Shown: piece by piece, positions 59,186-62,333 of the stretch
Layout: the number at the start of each line of letters is the position of its first letter
Position numbering within the stretch: the first letter of the stretch is position 1
Assembly: GCA_003225315.1 (NCBI GenBank)
Contig: QHZD01000053.1
Coordinates: forward strand, 1 to 62,333
Source: Acidobacteriota bacterium
GTDB lineage: Bacteria > Acidobacteriota > Terriglobia > Acidiferrales > UBA7541
DNA: 62,333 bases
Direction: 5' to 3'
Notes under the pieces: generated by a model
What the model was told of the DNA's origin: nothing
Databases searched by the model: none
What the model saw: the letters and a program-made list of their open reading frames with translations, nothing else
Made by a program: the position numbers and the translations under genes

Positions 59186-59485
59186 TCAGATACCTTGCGC
59201 GAGAACCACTTCCTGCCTGCGAGCGGCTCGACGGGCATTCTTCTTTCGATCGACTGCACGGCTCGAGGGTCCGGCCGGAATGGAGTTGCTTGCGATCTGT
59301 ACTTTCGCGGACTTCTTTGGCAGCGGCTTCTGCACCGGGTAAGCGTCTTCAACGCCCGTCTGGGTGAAATGCGCCGGGCTCACTTCCTGCGCCTTGCAGG
59401 ACGGCGTCCAGCTTACCAGCAACGTCGCAACCCCGATGGTCCCGAGCCACAGTGTCTTGGGTAATAAAAGTTTGAAGTGATTCAT
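59186..59485 (-). CDS. Small secreted protein, hypothetical
   Basis: This 99-aa product has a signal peptide (TLWLGTIGVATLLVSWTPSCKA) and a basic C-terminal half (VDRKKNARRAARRQEVVLA). AAAGGTGA precedes the ATG. No family is recognised. A lipobox is possible around the Cys at residue 30 but not convincing. Confidence 0.55.
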   Translation of the reverse strand: MNHFKLLLPKTLWLGTIGVATLLVSWTPSCKAQEVSPAHFTQTGVEDAYPVQKPLPKKSAKVQIASNSIPAGPSSRAVDRKKNARRAARRQEVVLAQGI

Positions 59486-59725
59486 TGCCGTTCACCTTTC
59501 CTTTTGTTGATTCCGCGCGGCTTGACGCCGGTTGCCAACTCCGCTCATCCGGCGTCGAATGCGGGTTCACAGTGGGGGATTTTTCGCACACTTCGCTTTT
59601 TCTGCCAATGCACTGCGTCTGGAAAACGAATGAACAAAAGGTGAACGGCTAGCTCCTACATTCCGTGGGAGATCTCGTGGGCTCTTGTACCCGGGTAAGA
59701 CGCGCGGTACTGCACATCTCCCGCT

Positions 59726-61480
59726 TCAGTTTGCGGGAACATGCCGTACCGGCGCGGCCTGCGATCCAGGTCCGGGTTCAGGTACAGGCTTGGGCATCTC
59801 CTCAGGCTTGAACCGCGGCACCATCTGGTCGGCCATCGCCAGCGAGTACACGGCCGAGGCGATTTCCACGGCTCCTTCTCTCACGTCCTCTTCATAAATC
59901 CGCTCATAGGTGTCCAGATTCGTATGATGCGTAAACGAACCATAATCAAACGCATCCTGCGCCAACCCAATTCCCGGCAATCCGGCGTTGTTAAAAGAAG
60001 TGCTGTCCGTGCCTCCGGTCCTCCGGCTGTCGCTCGCCGCGGCTCCCATGAATCCCCAATCGGCAAACGGCATCATGGCCTCGCGAACCATGTCCGCTGC
60101 CGGCGCTGGCCCAAATATGCTTGCGCCTCGCGGCTTCCCGGTGCCGGAATCGATGTTGAAATACGCATCCAGTTTCGCGTACTCCGGCTTCGGGTTTTCA
60201 AAACCGCCAAAATGCTGCTGCACGTACGCCAGCGAGCCGAGCAATCCCTGTTCTTCGCCGCTCCACAGCGCAATGCGAATCGTCCGCCGCGGTTTCACGT
60301 GCAGCGCAGACAAAATCCGCACCGCTTCCAGCATCATCGAGGAGCCGATGCCGTTGTCGGTAGCTCCCGTCGCGTCATGCCAGGAGTCGTAATGGCCTCC
60401 GAGCATGACGATTTCGTCTTTCTTGTCGGTGCCGGGAATTTCTCCAATCGCGTTGTAAGCGGTCGTCCCCTCGGGGTATTCCTTGTTCTGAATATTGAGG
60501 CGCAGCGTCACGGGCGTCCCATCACCAAGAAAACGCGAGATTCGCCCATAGTCTTCATTGCGCATCACTAGCGTGGGCACAGCGCGCGTCCAGTCGTACG
60601 TGCCGTTTTGCTGCGCGATGATGACGCCGTGCGGCCGCCCCGCATCATTGATCCGCGCGAGCGCGCCATTGTCCACAAGGAACTGGTCCACTTGCCGCGA
60701 AACTTCCCCGCGCGTCAACTGGCTTTCCGGCAGCTTTGGCTGCTCGGGAAAGCGGAACGGGCGCGGGTTCTTGGCATCGAATCGCGACTTCCATTCGTCC
60801 TCGGAACGCCGCATCGGCGCCGGGTTCATATCCTCGGCCACGTCCACGTGCTTTCCCACGAACACGATCGCGCCGCGAACTTTGTCCTTCACTGAATTCA
60901 AATACGCATCCAGCTCTGCCTGCGTTGGCTGCTTCGGCTCCTCCGGCTTCGCTTTTGCGGGCATCGGCGGCGCCGCCCATTTCGGCTCCGGTGGCGCCGG
61001 CGCGCTTCCAAAGAAGTTAAATCCACCGCCTGTTGGCGGCGCCAACCCCGGCGGGTCCAGCATCACCACATGTGCTGTCACGACTCCCTTGGTACTCGGC
61101 GTCCACGCCAGCGGCTTGACCATCAGTTGCCCGTGGAACGGTGCAACGGCTTCCGCCAATAGCTCCATGTTTTCCCAACCGGGCACCGGCGTGGCGGCGC
61201 TTGGAGGCTGGAACGTCCACGGCTCCAGGTGCGCGTTCGTCAATCCCCACGATGTCATCGTCTTGACGGCCCAGTCGTCTGCCGCCTTCAAGTTCGGCGT
61301 GCCTGTCACGCGCGGGCCGTATACATCCGCGACCTCGTGGATGATCCACATGATCTTGGAATTGTTTGTTTCTTCCGCGCGGATTTGCGCATACATCTCC
61401 GAGACTCCCGGAGCCTGCGCGGGCAGCGGCATCGCTGCCAGCAGTAAGAAGCACGGCACGCATCCACACAGTTTCGCCAC
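59726..61480 (-). CDS. Secreted M28-family peptidase
   Basis: This protein of about 584 aa starts at GTG with GGGAGG upstream and has a signal peptide (CFLLLAAMPLPAQA). The C-terminal catalytic domain shows the five zinc ligands of M28 in order: His in GGHYDSWHD, Asp in GATDNG, Glu-Glu in WSGEEQGLLGS, Asp in FNIDSGTG and His in FTHHTNLDT. A protease-associated-like insert of about 150 residues lies before it. It should be a periplasmic or outer-membrane aminopeptidase or carboxypeptidase. Confidence 0.9.
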   Translation of the reverse strand: MAKLCGCVPCFLLLAAMPLPAQAPGVSEMYAQIRAEETNNSKIMWIIHEVADVYGPRVTGTPNLKAADDWAVKTMTSWGLTNAHLEPWTFQPPSAATPVPGWENMELLAEAVAPFHGQLMVKPLAWTPSTKGVVTAHVVMLDPPGLAPPTGGGFNFFGSAPAPPEPKWAAPPMPAKAKPEEPKQPTQAELDAYLNSVKDKVRGAIVFVGKHVDVAEDMNPAPMRRSEDEWKSRFDAKNPRPFRFPEQPKLPESQLTRGEVSRQVDQFLVDNGALARINDAGRPHGVIIAQQNGTYDWTRAVPTLVMRNEDYGRISRFLGDGTPVTLRLNIQNKEYPEGTTAYNAIGEIPGTDKKDEIVMLGGHYDSWHDATGATDNGIGSSMMLEAVRILSALHVKPRRTIRIALWSGEEQGLLGSLAYVQQHFGGFENPKPEYAKLDAYFNIDSGTGKPRGASIFGPAPAADMVREAMMPFADWGFMGAAASDSRRTGGTDSTSFNNAGLPGIGLAQDAFDYGSFTHHTNLDTYERIYEEDVREGAVEIASAVYSLAMADQMVPRFKPEEMPKPVPEPGPGSQAAPVRHVPAN

Positions 61481-61613
61481 AGTACCTCCCAGGATTCTTC
61501 GGAAGTTTTGGCCGGTATCGCCCAGCCGCACGTCAATATACGCCCCGCCGCACTCCGAGGCAACGCGGCCACGGCAACCTAACTAGATGTTCAGAAGCGC
61601 TCGATTCAAACGA

Positions 61614-61653
61614 AAGCGCCCGGCTCTTGCGAACCGGGCGCTTCTCCGTTTTT
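61614..61653. terminator. Intrinsic terminator hairpin (bidirectional)
   Basis: A perfect 10-bp stem (61614-61623 with 61634-61643) closes a 10-nt loop. It is followed on the plus strand by CTCCGTTTTTC and on the minus strand by TCGTTTG. It lies 37 nt after the Spy-like stop and probably ends that transcript. Confidence 0.75.
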
Positions 61654-61680
61654 CGCTAGTTGACCTGCGGTTTTCTTACA

Positions 61681-62076
61681 TCACGGATGCGACGGTGATT
61701 TTGCCCTCGCAGCTTCCATCTTGGTCTTCAACTCGGTCTGTTGATCGGGCGTCAGAACTTCGTTCAGCTTGGCCATTATGCTGGTGTGGAGCTCCTTCAT
61801 CTTCGCTTTTTTCTGTTCTTCGCTGAGCGAAGCATCACTGGACACCGCCTGCTTCTTCGTCTTTGCGTCCGCAAAGATATCCTTCACCTTTGCCTTCTGG
61901 TCGTCGGTGAGATTCAAGCTTTCCACCGCGGCTTGTAGTCCGCCGTGCATTCCCATTTCCTTACCGCCGGCCTGGGGTGCGGTTGCGGCTTGTGAATTCG
62001 TCGGAGCCAAGATTACGGCCAGCGCCGCGACCAGGCACAACGACACCAATCCTCCCAACAGTCTTTTGATTTTCAT
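61681..62076 (-). CDS. Spy/CpxP-like periplasmic protein
   Basis: This 131-aa protein has a signal peptide (LLGGLVSLCLVAALAVILAP). A helical body follows with two LTxxQ motifs (LNLTDDQKAKVKDIFADAK and LTPDQQTELKTKM), the mark of Spy/CpxP stress chaperones and metal-sensing relatives. GAGGAG precedes the ATG. A terminator follows at 61614-61653. The link to envelope stress is family knowledge. Confidence 0.85.
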   Translation of the reverse strand: MKIKRLLGGLVSLCLVAALAVILAPTNSQAATAPQAGGKEMGMHGGLQAAVESLNLTDDQKAKVKDIFADAKTKKQAVSSDASLSEEQKKAKMKELHTSIMAKLNEVLTPDQQTELKTKMEAARAKSPSHP

Positions 62077-62178
62077 TTGCGGATCTCCTCAGTTTGAATT
62101 CTGGGCTGAGTTGCGGGCAGGGAAACACTACACTCCTACCATATTAATTTGACCTCGGCGACAAGAAAATACTACGAC

Positions 62179-62231
62179 TGTCGTTAGCACATGATATGTC
62201 CGCTTGATTAGCATGTGAAATGTCCGCTTTT
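62179..62231 (+). repeat. Terminal repeat of an insertion sequence, right copy
   Basis: The stretch starts TGTCGTTAGCA and has two units TTAGCA...TGTCCGCTT 24 bp apart, matching the left end at 112-164 read in the other direction. It is followed by a transposase start, so this is the 5' end of an IS running out of the window. Confidence 0.7.
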
Positions 62232-62295
62232 GAGAGGCGGCTGGGTGTAGACCGCATTCCGGGAGGTTGCCGGGATGGTTTACACCAGGGTCGCC

Positions 62296-62333
62296 ATGGA
62301 GCGGGCGATGAAAGTACAGGAAGTGATTTTGCG
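62296..62333 (+). CDS. Start of an rve-type IS transposase (cut by window edge)
   Basis: Thirteen residues, MERAMKVQEVILR, precede the window edge. They resemble the beginning of transposases that continue with a helix-turn-helix and an rve catalytic domain. The ATG is flanked by a 9-bp inverted repeat (62245-62253 with 62277-62285, one mismatch) that could mask the initiation region. The family (ISNCY/IS481-like or IS21-like) cannot be settled from so few residues. Confidence 0.65.
   Translation, partial: MERAMKVQEVIL

Overview
The window looks like a chromosomal segment of an Acidobacteriota bacterium, probably class Terriglobia. The taxonomic signs are a PadR regulator directly upstream of a large ADOP-type MacB-like permease, secreted Tat-dependent Gfo/Idh and TIM-barrel sugar enzymes, a PQQ dehydrogenase, duplicated PilZ proteins, and short intergenic hairpins that end in CTACA. 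GC is moderately high in most genes and visibly lower in the restriction-modification pair near the left end. No 16S or other marker gene is present, so the assignment is inference.

Layout. 1-164 and 62179-62333 are ends of two related insertion sequences in direct orientation, so the segment lies between two IS copies. 165-5530 is a defence-type island: a DUF433 antitoxin with an internally deleted toxin, a D12-class adenine methyltransferase overlapping tail to tail with a NotI-fold restriction endonuclease, a cluster of hairpin repeats, and a Fic protein preceded by five 24-bp iterons. 5620-18301 is housekeeping and accessory metabolism: a CNB-DUF1003 membrane protein, a tryptophanase operon, tRNA-Val(GAC), a secreted MBL hydrolase, an aspartate kinase with ACT domains, a PQQ alcohol dehydrogenase, and a sugar transporter with a PfkB kinase. 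18417-27369 is regulatory and envelope: a double-GAF sigma54 activator, two PilZ proteins, a di-haem cytochrome and an OmpA-like protein. 27568-30012 holds a Tat-secreted sugar isomerase and a broken Gfo/Idh oxidoreductase.

30159-32640 is, to me, the most interesting part. An ACT-less aspartate kinase is translationally coupled to asd behind a leader with a threonine/isoleucine/lysine-rich 35-aa peptide, an 11-bp terminator stem, and a perfect 11-bp competing antiterminator. This is the full layout of ribosome-mediated attenuation by aspartate-family amino acids.

32874-46124 contains a TonB-domain protein, a lipoprotein, DDAH, a beta-lactamase-fold hydrolase coupled to a C45/PLB-like NTN hydrolase, a CadC-like regulator, a frameshifted HEAT protein, PadR with ADOP, and TypA. 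46125-51092 has an alpha/beta hydrolase and a type III polyketide synthase followed by an ICMT-like methyltransferase, a TPR protein and a dienoyl-CoA reductase. 51097-59148 has a LmbE-type deacetylase, an amidohydrolase remnant, a VOC protein, an AlkA-like glycosylase, ThrS, and a Ser/Thr kinase fused to a BNR beta-propeller with an overlapping MoaD/ThiS-like gene. The right end carries a small secreted protein, an M28 peptidase and a Spy/CpxP-like protein.

All functional statements come from reading motifs in the sequence; no database search was run.
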